Origin: Sandarakinorhabdus sp. | GTDB taxonomy: Bacteria; Pseudomonadota; Alphaproteobacteria; Sphingomonadales; Sphingomonadaceae | Direction of reading: 5' to 3' | NCBI GenBank assembly: GCA_025458465.1 | Contig: JALOSK010000155.1 | Span: forward strand, 1-5,438 | Length of the DNA: 5,438 bases | Shown: in pieces, positions 1 through 5,438 of the stretch | Position numbering within the stretch: the first letter of the stretch is position 1 | Layout: each line of letters opens with the position of its first letter | Position numbers and translations under genes: made by a program | The notes under the pieces: generated by a model | Databases searched by the model: none | What the model was told of the DNA's origin: nothing | What the model saw: only the letters and a program-made list of their open reading frames with translations

Positions 1-1230
1 GTAGAGCGAGGTGTAGACAAAGCGCGCCAGCCGGCCTTCGATGGCCATCTTGCCGCCCACCAGATTGCCCATCAGGCTGCCCACGGTGGAATAGCGCGCG
101 AGGTTCACCAGCGCGCCCTTGTCCTGATAGACGAACGGCACCAGCGTCTTGCCCTCGATCAGGGCACGGATGTTGCGGAACACCGTGTCGGCCATCTGGT
201 GGGCGGCCTGGGCGCGCGGCGGTATCGGGCGCGTGTGGCCGGGCGGCGTGTAGCTGGCGCAATCGCCGATCGCGAAGATGGCATCGTCCCGCGTGGTCTG
301 CAGCGTGTCCCTCACCAGCAGCTGGTTGTTGCGGGTGGTTTCCAGGCCGCCGATCTCGTGCAGGAAATCCGCGCCCTTCACGCCGGCCGCCCATACGCGG
401 ATATCGGCGGGAATCTCGCTGCCGTCCTTCACGTGGATGGCGTCTGCCGTCGCGGCCACCACTTGCGTGTTGGCGCGCACCGTAACGCCCAGATTTTCCA
501 GTTCCTCGTGCGCGGCGCCGGCCAATTTGTCGGGCAGCATCGGCAGGATGCGCGGGCCGGCTTCCAGCAGCGTCACCTTCAGGCGCTGCCGGTCGAACAC
601 TTCAAGGCCATAATAGCCCAGCGCATCGGCCGCCGAATAAAGCTCTGCCGCCAGTTCCACGCCGGTGGCACCGCCACCCACGATCACCACGTTCACCGTG
701 GCATCGCTGGCCGGATCAAACACCATCTGGCGCGACACGCGCAGGCACTGGTTCAGCAGCCGGCGCCGGAAGCGATCGGCATCGGCGCGGCTTTCAAGGC
801 TGAGGCAATGATCCTTCACGCCCGGGATGCCGAAATCGTTGGAGATGCTGCCCACCGCCAGCACCAGATAATCATAACGGATGCGGTGCCGGCCGATCAC
901 CTCGCTGCCGTCCTCATCGCGGATGGGGGCGATGACGATCTGCTTTGCCTCGCGGTCGATGGCTTCCAGCGCACCATCGAAATAGCGATAGCCCCAGCGG
1001 AAGGCGTGGCTGCGATAGCCAACCTCGTCCAGGTTGGCATCAAGGCTGCCGGCCGCCACTTCGTGCAGCAGCGGCTTCCAGATGTGGGTGGGATTGCGAT
1101 CAACCAGGATGATGTCGAAATCCTGACGCGGGAAATGCGCGCCCAGCTTGGTGACAAGCTCCAGCCCGCCGGCGCCGCCGCCGACAACGACGATCTGCGT
1201 TTTCTTCCCGTCTGCGCGCGTGCGTGGCAT
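1..1230 (-). CDS. ndh: Type II NADH:quinone oxidoreductase (NDH-2), C-terminus beyond window edge
   Basis: A single-subunit, non-proton-pumping respiratory enzyme that uses FAD to pass electrons from NADH to quinone at the cytoplasmic face of the inner membrane. 410 codons are visible. An N-terminal Rossmann loop VVVGGGAGG (residues 14-22) fits FAD binding and is followed by the acidic D44 and KPLLHEVAAG (52-61). A second loop, VGGGATGVE (184-192), with E223 in VTLLEAGPRILP fits the NADH site. IFAIGDCAS (318-326) is the conserved FAD-contact motif, and AQAAHQ (340-345) matches the AQxAxQ quinone-site motif of NDH-2. VGSLMGNLVGGKMAIEGRLA (383-402) is the typical start of the C-terminal membrane-contact region. 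E. coli Ndh is about 434 residues, so probably a few dozen residues lie outside the window. The ATG at 1230 is chosen because GAAGG (1241-1237) lies 6 nt upstream and the Rossmann fold begins shortly after it. It is transcribed divergently from the TauE/SafE gene. No key residue appears to be missing. Confidence 0.95.
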   Translation of the reverse strand, partial: MPRTRADGKKTQIVVVGGGAGGLELVTKLGAHFPRQDFDIILVDRNPTHIWKPLLHEVAAGSLDANLDEVGYRSHAFRWGYRYFDGALEAIDREAKQIVIAPIRDEDGSEVIGRHRIRYDYLVLAVGSISNDFGIPGVKDHCLSLESRADADRFRRRLLNQCLRVSRQMVFDPASDATVNVVIVGGGATGVELAAELYSAADALGYYGLEVFDRQRLKVTLLEAGPRILPMLPDKLAGAAHEELENLGVTVRANTQVVAATADAIHVKDGSEIPADIRVWAAGVKGADFLHEIGGLETTRNNQLLVRDTLQTTRDDAIFAIGDCASYTPPGHTRPIPPRAQAAHQMADTVFRNIRALIEGKTLVPFVYQDKGALVNLARYSTVGSLMGNLVGGKMAIEGRLARFVYTSLY

Positions 1231-1256
1231 GGTCGCCCTTCAACCTGTTGCACCGC

Positions 1257-1285
1257 GTCATAACCGGGGCCGGCACTTTGCGCAA
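1257..1285 (-). promoter_or_regulatory. Possible sigma-70-like promoter for ndh
   Basis: On the minus strand TTGCGC (1285-1280) is separated by exactly 17 nt from TATGAC (1262-1257). These match TTGACA at 3 of 6 positions and TATAAT at 4 of 6. A start site near 1250 would give a leader of about 20 nt containing the ndh ribosome binding site. The -35 element lies inside the perfect palindrome at 1276-1287, which would suit repression. The matches are modest and alphaproteobacterial promoters are loose, so this is a weak prediction. Confidence 0.3.
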
Positions 1286-1287
1286 AG
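1276..1287. promoter_or_regulatory. Perfect 12-bp palindrome, candidate operator
   Basis: CTTTGCGCAAAG is a perfect palindrome 46 bp upstream of the ndh start codon, overlapping the putative -35 of ndh. Its CG centre resembles operators of LacI-type regulators, but no regulator gene is in the window and the identity of any binding protein is unknown. Confidence 0.35.
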
Positions 1288-1310
1288 GCGCGCTGACGGC
1301 CAGCGCAGCC

Positions 1311-1323
1311 CTGATGACATCAG
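1311..1323. repeat. 13-bp dyad in the divergent intergenic region
   Basis: CTGATGACATCAG is a perfect dyad around a central A. It vaguely recalls FNR half-sites, but the spacing between CTGAT and ATCAG is 3 rather than 4 and the first base differs, so no regulator is assigned. It is one of five short dyads in the region between ndh and the transporter gene. Confidence 0.3.
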
Positions 1324-1325
1324 CG

Positions 1326-1344
1326 GCAGTGCAATCAGCACTGC
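1326..1344. repeat. Inverted repeat with 7-bp arms in the divergent intergenic region
   Basis: GCAGTGC and GCACTGC are exact reverse complements separated by AATCA. The repeat could be a regulator site or an RNA hairpin. No T-tract follows on either strand, so an intrinsic terminator is unlikely, and none is expected between divergent genes. Confidence 0.35.
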
Positions 1345-1392
1345 AAATTGCCACGGCCAGCCTCTGATGGCCCACCAAGGCGCGTCCCTTTC

Positions 1393-1407
1393 TGTATCAC
1401 ATATACA
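1393..1407. repeat. AT-rich inverted repeat upstream of the transporter gene
   Basis: TGTAT and ATACA flank the 5-nt spacer CACAT. This is the most AT-rich spot in an otherwise GC-rich region, about 105 bp upstream of the transporter start. That fits a promoter or operator, but no well-spaced -35/-10 pair could be matched to it. Confidence 0.3.
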
Positions 1408-1497
1408 ACACAGTGAGGAACGACTGGCGTGCTCGTCAGTCAGGGCCGGCCACTGCTGGCTTGACGCAGCGCGGCGGACCGTGCCTGTGGTCAGGGC

Positions 1498-1503
1498 GAG
1501 GGA
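1498..1503 (+). promoter_or_regulatory. Ribosome binding site that fixes the transporter start
   Basis: GAGGGA lies 7 nt before the ATG at 1511. The open frame extends much further upstream, to about 1148, but no candidate start there has a comparable site and the upstream translation does not look like a transporter. This site therefore decides the start. Confidence 0.6.
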
Positions 1504-1510
1504 ATTGCCG

Positions 1511-2404
1511 ATGCTGAACATACTGCTGATTCTGCTGGCGCTCGCCGCGGCGTTCAACGGCGTGGTGCTGCTGCGTGCGGTCATTGCGCGGCGGCTGTTG
1601 CCACGCGCGGAAGCGTTGCTGCTGGGCGCGGTGGTCAATTTCCTCGACACACTGGGCATCGGATCGATGGCACCCACCATGGCCTGGTTCAGGTTCCGCA
1701 AGCTGGTCCCTGATCACCTGATTCCGCAGACGATGATCACCGGGTTGACCCTGCCGACGATGGTGGAGGGGCTGATTTTCCTCAGCCTGCTGGGCGTGGG
1801 GGTGGATCCCGTGCTGCTCGTGGGCAGCATCCTCGCGTTTCTGGCCGGTGGCTGGGCCGGCCTGCCGCTGATTGCCCGCGCCAGAGCCTGGGTCGTGCAG
1901 GGCGTCGTGGGACTCGCGCTGCTGATCGCGGCGGTATTCTTTGTGCTGTCCAATCTCGACCTGATGCCGGTGGGCGGCACGGCGACCAGCCTGCCGCCCG
2001 GCCTCACAATTGTGGCCATCGCCGCCAGTTTCGGTTTCGGCGTGCTGATCAATTTCGGGGTCGGCAATTATGCGCCAACGCTGGCCATGCTCAGCCTGAT
2101 GGGGCTTGATCCGCGCTTGTGCTTTCCGATCATGGCCGCCAGCGCATCCTTTGCGGCGGCGGGCATTGCAACGCATCACATCAACGCCGGCAAGATCGAT
2201 CTGCGGATTCCCTTGGCCATGGTGCTGGCCGGCATACCGGCGGTTCTGGTTGCGGCCTTCCTGGTCAAATCGCTGCCGCTGGAAACCCTGCGCTGGCTGG
2301 TGAGCGTGGTCATCATCTACACCGGGATCGTGATGCTGCGCAGTGCCGCGACCAGCCGGCAGGCCGAAGCGGAAAATGAACCAGCACCGCCGGCGACGAC
2401 ATGA
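1511..2404 (+). CDS. Sulfite exporter TauE/SafE family membrane protein
   Basis: A predicted inner-membrane transporter of 297 residues, within the usual length for the TauE/SafE family, whose characterised members move sulfite, sulfoacetate or other small organic anions. The substrate of this one is unknown. About eight or nine hydrophobic segments are visible, roughly at 2-24, 35-58, 73-96, 99-121, 129-148, 163-187, 203-220, 231-253 and 260-278. The family's internal two-fold repeat can be seen: [14 protein letters not shown] (43-56) in the first half corresponds to [13 protein letters not shown] (181-193) in the second. The C-terminal tail after 279 is polar and rich in Ala, Glu and Pro. 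The start at 1511 is supported by GAGGGA 7 nt upstream and by the hydrophobic helix beginning at once. The stop overlaps the first possible purL start by four bases (ATGA), so the two genes are probably cotranscribed, although no functional link to purines is evident. Confidence 0.85.
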   Translation: MLNILLILLALAAAFNGVVLLRAVIARRLLPRAEALLLGAVVNFLDTLGIGSMAPTMAWFRFRKLVPDHLIPQTMITGLTLPTMVEGLIFLSLLGVGVDPVLLVGSILAFLAGGWAGLPLIARARAWVVQGVVGLALLIAAVFFVLSNLDLMPVGGTATSLPPGLTIVAIAASFGFGVLINFGVGNYAPTLAMLSLMGLDPRLCFPIMAASASFAAAGIATHHINAGKIDLRIPLAMVLAGIPAVLVAAFLVKSLPLETLRWLVSVVIIYTGIVMLRSAATSRQAEAENEPAPPATT

Positions 2405-4596
2405 CAAAGCCGCCGCCGCAGGCTATGCGCGCGGCCATGAGCCAGATCACGCCCGATGTCGTTGCCGCCCACGGCTTCACGCCCGAAGAATATGCGCGCG
2501 TGCTGGCCGCGATGGGCCGCGAGCCGAATCTGCTGGAGCTGGGCATCTTCTCGGTGATGTGGTCCGAGCATTGCAGCTACAAATCCTCGCGCCTGCACCT
2601 CGCCAAGCTGCCCACCAAGGCGCCGTGGGTGATCCAGGGCCCGGGCGAGAATGCCGGCGTGATCGACATCGGCGACGGTGATGCTGCCATCTTCAAGATG
2701 GAGAGCCACAACCACCCCAGCTATATCGAGCCCTATCAGGGCGCGGCGACCGGCGTGGGCGGCATCCTGCGAGACGTGTTCACCATGGGCGCGCGTCCGG
2801 TTGCCAACATGAACGCGCTGCGCTTTGGCGAGATTGATGCGCCCAAGATGCGGCACCTGGTGAAGGGCGTGGTCGCCGGCATCGGCGGCTATGGCAATTG
2901 CGTCGGCGTGCCAACCGTGGGCGGCGAGACGATCTTCCACAAGAGCTACAACGGCAACATCATCGTCAACGCGATGACGGTAGGCCTCGCGAAGGCGGAC
3001 AAGATTTTCTATTCGGCCGCCGCCGGTGTGGGCAATCCGGTGGTGTATGTCGGCAGCAAGACCGGGCGGGACGGCATCCACGGCGCCACCATGGCTTCGG
3101 CCGAGTTCGATGAGAACAGCGAGGAAAAGCGCCCGACCGTGCAGGTGGGCGACCCGTTCACCGAAAAGCTGCTGATCGAGGCCTGCCTGGAATTGATGGC
3201 ATCTGACGCGATCGTGGCCATCCAGGACATGGGCGCCGCCGGCCTGACCAGTTCCTCGGTGGAAATGGCATCGAAGGGCGGGGTGGGCATCCGGCTTGAT
3301 CTGGACAAGGTGCCATGCCGCGAGACCGGCATGACGCCCTATGAGATGATGCTGTCGGAATCCCAGGAACGCATGCTGATGGTGCTGAAGCCGGGCCGCG
3401 AGGCCTTTGCCGAAGCGATCTTCAGGAAGTGGGAACTGGATTTCGCGGTGATCGGCGAAGTGGTCGACGGCGGCGACCTCACCATGACCTTCCACGGCGA
3501 GGTGGTGGGCCGCATCCCGCTCGATCCGCTGGCCGATGCCGCGCCGAAATATGACCGGCCGCACGTGCCGACGCCCAAGCGCGCGCCGCTGGCAGACGCT
3601 CCGGAAAGCACTGACATCGCGGCCGACCTGCTGACGCTGATGGGCAGCACCGACTTGTGCTCGCGCCGCTGGATCTGGGAGCAATATGACCACATGGTGG
3701 GCGCCGACACGCTGCAGCGCCCGGGCGGCGATGCGGCCGTGGTGCGCGTGCACGGCACCAGGAAGGCGCTGGCCATCGCCACCGATTGCACCCCGCGTTA
3801 CTGCTTCGCCGATCCCAACGAAGGCGGCAAGCAGGCGGTGGCCGAGACCTGGCGCAACATCGTGGCGGTGGGCGGCAAGCCGCTGGCCATCACCAACTGC
3901 CTGAACTTCGCCTCCCCGCAGAACCCGGTGATCATGGGCCAATTGGTGGGCTGCATCGAGGGCATGGCCGAAGCCTGTCGGGCGCTCGACTATCCGGTCG
4001 TGTCCGGCAACGTGTCGCTCTACAACGAGAGCAAGGCAACCGGCGGCGGCAACGCCATCCTGCCGACGCCGGCCATTGGCGGCGTCGGCCTGCTGGCCGA
4101 TTACGACAAGCAGATGGACCTGGCCTTCAAGGCCGAAGGTGATGGTGTTTGGCTGATCGGCGGGACCGGAAGCCACCTGGGCCAATCACTGTGGCTGCGT
4201 GAATGCCACGGCCGCGAGGATGGCCCGCCGCCGGTGGTTGACCTGGTGCAGGAGCGCGCCGCCGGCGAGGCTGTCGCGGCGCTGATTGCCGCCGGCAGCG
4301 TGAACGCCGTGCATGATCTTTCGGACGGCGGCCTTGCCGTGGCGCTGGCGGAAATGGCGCTGGCCAGCGGGCTGGGCGCGACGGTGGAACCGGCGCTGAC
4401 GGCCGCCACGGCCTTCGGGGAAGATCAGGGCCGCTATCTTGTCACCGCACCGGCCGGCATTGCCATCGCCGGTGCCGTCCGCATCGGCACGGTGGGCGGT
4501 CATGCGCTGGTGCTGAACGGCACGGCGCTGCCGCTGGCCGATCTGCGCCGGGTGCACGAAACCGCGCTGCCGGCGATGATGGCCGGCGAGCTTTGA
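2401..4596 (+). CDS. purL: Phosphoribosylformylglycinamidine synthase, synthetase subunit PurL (small type)
   Basis: A cytoplasmic enzyme of de novo purine synthesis. It converts formylglycinamide ribonucleotide, ATP and ammonia to FGAM. At 731 residues it is the small form, which lacks the glutaminase domain and works with separate PurQ and PurS subunits; neither is encoded here. Visible motifs: SEHCSYK (55-61), MESHNHPS (100-107, the ATP/substrate-site histidines) followed by a Gly-rich loop, GRDGIHGAT (222-230), [10 protein letters not shown] (252-261), TNCLNF (498-503), [10 protein letters not shown] (535-544) and HDLSDGGL (638-645). These reflect the duplicated PurM-like ATP-binding halves. 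The ATG at 2401 overlaps the upstream stop, allowing translational coupling, but has no clear Shine-Dalgarno site. Family members usually begin at a residue equivalent to Met13 (ATG 2437, MSQITPDVV), so the true N-terminus may be 12 residues shorter; ATG 2425 is a third option. All catalytic motifs look intact. Confidence 0.97.
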   Translation: MTKPPPQAMRAAMSQITPDVVAAHGFTPEEYARVLAAMGREPNLLELGIFSVMWSEHCSYKSSRLHLAKLPTKAPWVIQGPGENAGVIDIGDGDAAIFKMESHNHPSYIEPYQGAATGVGGILRDVFTMGARPVANMNALRFGEIDAPKMRHLVKGVVAGIGGYGNCVGVPTVGGETIFHKSYNGNIIVNAMTVGLAKADKIFYSAAAGVGNPVVYVGSKTGRDGIHGATMASAEFDENSEEKRPTVQVGDPFTEKLLIEACLELMASDAIVAIQDMGAAGLTSSSVEMASKGGVGIRLDLDKVPCRETGMTPYEMMLSESQERMLMVLKPGREAFAEAIFRKWELDFAVIGEVVDGGDLTMTFHGEVVGRIPLDPLADAAPKYDRPHVPTPKRAPLADAPESTDIAADLLTLMGSTDLCSRRWIWEQYDHMVGADTLQRPGGDAAVVRVHGTRKALAIATDCTPRYCFADPNEGGKQAVAETWRNIVAVGGKPLAITNCLNFASPQNPVIMGQLVGCIEGMAEACRALDYPVVSGNVSLYNESKATGGGNAILPTPAIGGVGLLADYDKQMDLAFKAEGDGVWLIGGTGSHLGQSLWLRECHGREDGPPPVVDLVQERAAGEAVAALIAAGSVNAVHDLSDGGLAVALAEMALASGLGATVEPALTAATAFGEDQGRYLVTAPAGIAIAGAVRIGTVGGHALVLNGTALPLADLRRVHETALPAMMAGEL

Positions 4597-4645
4597 TTGC
4601 CACACGCCTGTCACCGGGCCATGCTGTGATACCGCATCAACCGCT

Positions 4646-4652
4646 GGGAGAG
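4646..4652 (+). promoter_or_regulatory. Ribosome binding site of the DUF937-type gene
   Basis: GGGAGAG contains GGAG (4647-4650) with 7 nt to the ATG at 4658. This favours 4658 over the adjacent in-frame GTG at 4655 and over the later ATG at 4664. Confidence 0.6.
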
Positions 4653-4657
4653 ACGTG

Positions 4658-5062
4658 ATGGGCATGCTTGATGATCTGCTGGCTCAGGCCGGCGGCAAGG
4701 TGGATATCGGCGCACTGGCCGGCCAGTTCGGGCTGGACCCGAATCAGGCCCAGGCTGCCCTGGGGCAGTTGCTGCCGCAGATCGCCGATCCGGGCGTGCA
4801 GAACGCCGATGCACTCGCCGATGTCGCCGGCAAGACCGGGCTGGATGCCGGCGCGCTGGGTGCGCTGCTGCCGCAGCTGCTGCAGGCCGTGCAGGGTGCC
4901 GGCGGCGGGCAACAGGATGGCGTGCTGGGCCAGTTGATGGCCGGCTTGGGCGGCGGCGAAGGCGGCGCGGGCGGCATCCTGGGCCAGGTTGCCGGGATGC
5001 TGGACCGCGACGGCGACGGCAATCCGATCAACGACATCATGGGAATGCTCGGCAGGAAATGA
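4658..5062 (+). CDS. Small DUF937-type protein of unknown function
   Basis: 134 residues, rich in Gly, Ala, Leu and Gln, with no signal peptide or clear membrane segment, so probably cytoplasmic. The N-terminal pattern (MGMLDDLLAQAGG, then LAGQFGLDPNQAQAALGQLLP at about 20-40) resembles DUF937 (YidB-like) proteins, which have no established biochemical role. A second copy of the same helical unit follows (about 51-78: ADVAGKTGLDAGALGALLPQ), so the fold appears built from a tandem repeat. After a flexible Gly-rich stretch (about 80-108) comes the acidic loop DRDGDGNPIND (116-126). It resembles a DxDxDG calcium-binding loop but has Pro at position 8 and lacks the usual Glu at 12. The chain ends MGMLGRK. 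The gene starts 61 bp after the purL stop with a good ribosome binding site and could be on the same transcript. Assignment is by pattern only. Confidence 0.75.
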   Translation: MGMLDDLLAQAGGKVDIGALAGQFGLDPNQAQAALGQLLPQIADPGVQNADALADVAGKTGLDAGALGALLPQLLQAVQGAGGGQQDGVLGQLMAGLGGGEGGAGGILGQVAGMLDRDGDGNPINDIMGMLGRK

Positions 5063-5064
5063 TG

Positions 5065-5084
5065 CCCTGCTCTTGAAAGCAGGG
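5065..5084 (+). terminator. Short hairpin after the DUF937-type gene, weak terminator candidate
   Basis: CCCTGCT (5065-5071) and AGCAGGG (5078-5084) form a 7-bp stem with the loop CTTGAA, starting 2 nt after the stop codon. No T-tract follows, so it is not a canonical intrinsic terminator. It may instead protect the transcript 3' end or act with the larger hairpin at 5091-5126. Confidence 0.3.
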
Positions 5085-5090
5085 GCGCAG

Positions 5091-5126
5091 GGGCCAGATT
5101 CAGCGACATGACCGCTGTTCTGGCCC
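5091..5126 (+). promoter_or_regulatory. 13-bp hairpin enclosing the DUF4112 start codon
   Basis: GGGCCAGA (5091-5098) pairs with TCTGGCCC (5119-5126). After a small internal bulge (TT opposite T), CAGCG (5101-5105) pairs with CGCTG (5113-5117). The 7-nt apical loop ACATGAC holds the ATG at 5108-5110 exactly in its centre. The right arm is coding sequence. It could regulate translation of the DUF4112 gene or help end the upstream transcript; the sequence does not decide between these. Confidence 0.45.
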
Positions 5127-5438
5127 TTCCCCGCACTTCTGCCCTCCCCGCACTTCTGCCCTCGATGCGCGCGCCCGCGTCGAACGGCTGGAGTTTCTCC
5201 TGGAAGGCGCGGTGCGCATCCCCGGCCTTGGCACGCGCATCGGCGCCGATGCGCTGATCGGCCTGATGCCGGGCGTTGGCGATGCTGCGATGGCGGCGAT
5301 GGGCCTCTATCTCGTCTGGGAAGCGCGCAATCTGGGTGCGTCGCGCATGACCTTGCTGCGCATGCTGGCCAACGTCGGCATTGATGCGGCGCTGGGCAGC
5401 GTGCCGGTGGCCGGCGATGTGTTCGACTTCTTCTTCCG
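5108..5438 (+). CDS. DUF4112 domain protein, partial, reading frame broken by a 17-bp tandem duplication
   Basis: A DUF4112 family protein of unknown function, cut by the window edge. The conserved domain is clear in the frame running from GAT 5164: RVERLEFLLEG, RIPGLGTRIGADALIGLMPG, VGDAAMAAMGLYLVWEARN, then LLRMLANVGIDAALGSVPVA and GDVFDFFF. Hydrophobic segments around the LIGLMPGVGD and LGSVPVAGDVFD motifs suggest membrane association. In this frame the open stretch begins at 5077 after a TGA, and no ATG, GTG, TTG or CTG precedes CTG 5188. The plausible ATG at 5108 is in another frame, which stops at about 5258. The two frames meet at an exact 17-bp tandem repeat. Dropping one copy gives a continuous N-terminus, MTAVLALPRTSALDARARVE, flowing into the domain. 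Either the gene is disrupted or phase-variable, or the sequence has an error, or translation starts late (GTG 5212) and loses the first part of the domain. Domain identity is fairly sure; integrity is not. Confidence 0.75.
5128..5163 (+). repeat. Exact 17-bp tandem duplication (2.1 copies) inside the DUF4112 gene
   Basis: CCCCGCACTTCTGCCCT occurs at 5129-5145 and again, immediately and identically, at 5146-5162; one extra base on each side extends the period-17 tract to 36 bp. The unit length is not a multiple of three, so copy number controls whether the ATG at 5108 is in frame with the DUF4112 domain. Confidence 0.95.

Noticed and set aside
199..1263. A 354-codon plus-strand open frame across the ndh region.
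   Set aside because: It is a shadow of the minus-strand NDH-2 gene, whose FAD, NADH and quinone motifs are all present in order. The plus-strand product has no recognisable features.
1311..1323. CTGATGACATCAG as an FNR-type site controlling ndh.
   Set aside because: FNR sites are TTGAT-N4-ATCAA. Here the spacer is 3 and the outer bases differ, so the match is not good enough to name the regulator.
1314..1367. A 17-codon leader peptide (MTSAAVQSALQIATASL) upstream of the transporter gene.
   Set aside because: It has no ribosome binding site and no run of regulatory codons, and short frames of this size are common by chance.
1461..1489. TTGACG at 1461-1466 as the -35 of a promoter for the transporter gene.
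   Set aside because: No reasonable -10 lies 16-18 nt downstream, and a start site there would leave almost no leader before the ribosome binding site.
1148..1510. An extended N-terminus for the TauE/SafE protein using the long upstream open frame.
   Set aside because: The upstream translation overlaps the ndh start region, is not family-like and has no ribosome binding site; ATG 1511 has one and begins directly with a membrane helix.
1436..2407. A 323-codon minus-strand open frame opposite the TauE/SafE gene.
   Set aside because: Its translation is an Arg/His/Gln-rich low-complexity string typical of an antisense shadow of a hydrophobic membrane protein.
2317..4185. A 622-codon open frame on the minus strand opposite purL, plus other long antisense frames there.
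   Set aside because: In GC-rich genes stops are rare in antisense frames. The translation is rich in His, Arg, Ala and Gln with no domain resemblance, while the plus strand encodes an unmistakable intact PurL.

Overview
The window looks like a chromosomal, housekeeping segment from a GC-rich Gram-negative bacterium. Codon third positions are strongly G/C. The NDH-2, the small-type PurL, and the DUF937 and DUF4112 proteins together suggest an alphaproteobacterium, probably near the Sphingomonadales. That placement rests on family resemblance and was not tested by a search. No insertion sequence, phage gene, CRISPR array, tRNA or rRNA was seen.

Layout: (1) Positions 1-1230, minus strand: the first 410 codons of a type II NADH:quinone dehydrogenase (Ndh); its C-terminus runs off the left edge. 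(2) 1231-1510: a divergent intergenic region holding five short inverted repeats and a possible ndh promoter. (3) 1511-2404, plus strand: a TauE/SafE-family membrane transporter. (4) 2401-4596, plus: purL, the synthetase subunit of phosphoribosylformylglycinamidine (FGAM) synthase, whose first possible start overlaps the transporter stop as ATGA. (5) 4658-5062, plus: a small Gly/Ala/Leu/Gln-rich DUF937-type protein with a duplicated helical unit and a DxDxDG acidic loop. (6) 5063-5107: a short spacer with hairpins. (7) 5108-5438, plus: the N-terminal part of a DUF4112 protein, cut by the right edge.

Functionally this is a mix rather than a pathway: respiratory NADH oxidation on one strand, and on the other an anion-type exporter, a purine biosynthesis enzyme and two small proteins of unknown function. 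The four plus-strand genes are closely spaced (overlap, 61 bp, 45 bp) and could share a transcript, although hairpins after the DUF937 gene may end or modulate it.

The most notable observation is in the DUF4112 gene. An exact 17-bp tandem duplication (tract 5128-5163) sits just after its start codon. Because 17 is not a multiple of three, it puts the ATG at 5108 out of frame with the conserved domain; removing one copy restores a continuous, family-like protein. The same ATG also lies in the apical loop of a 13-bp hairpin. I found no convincing new multi-gene system here.
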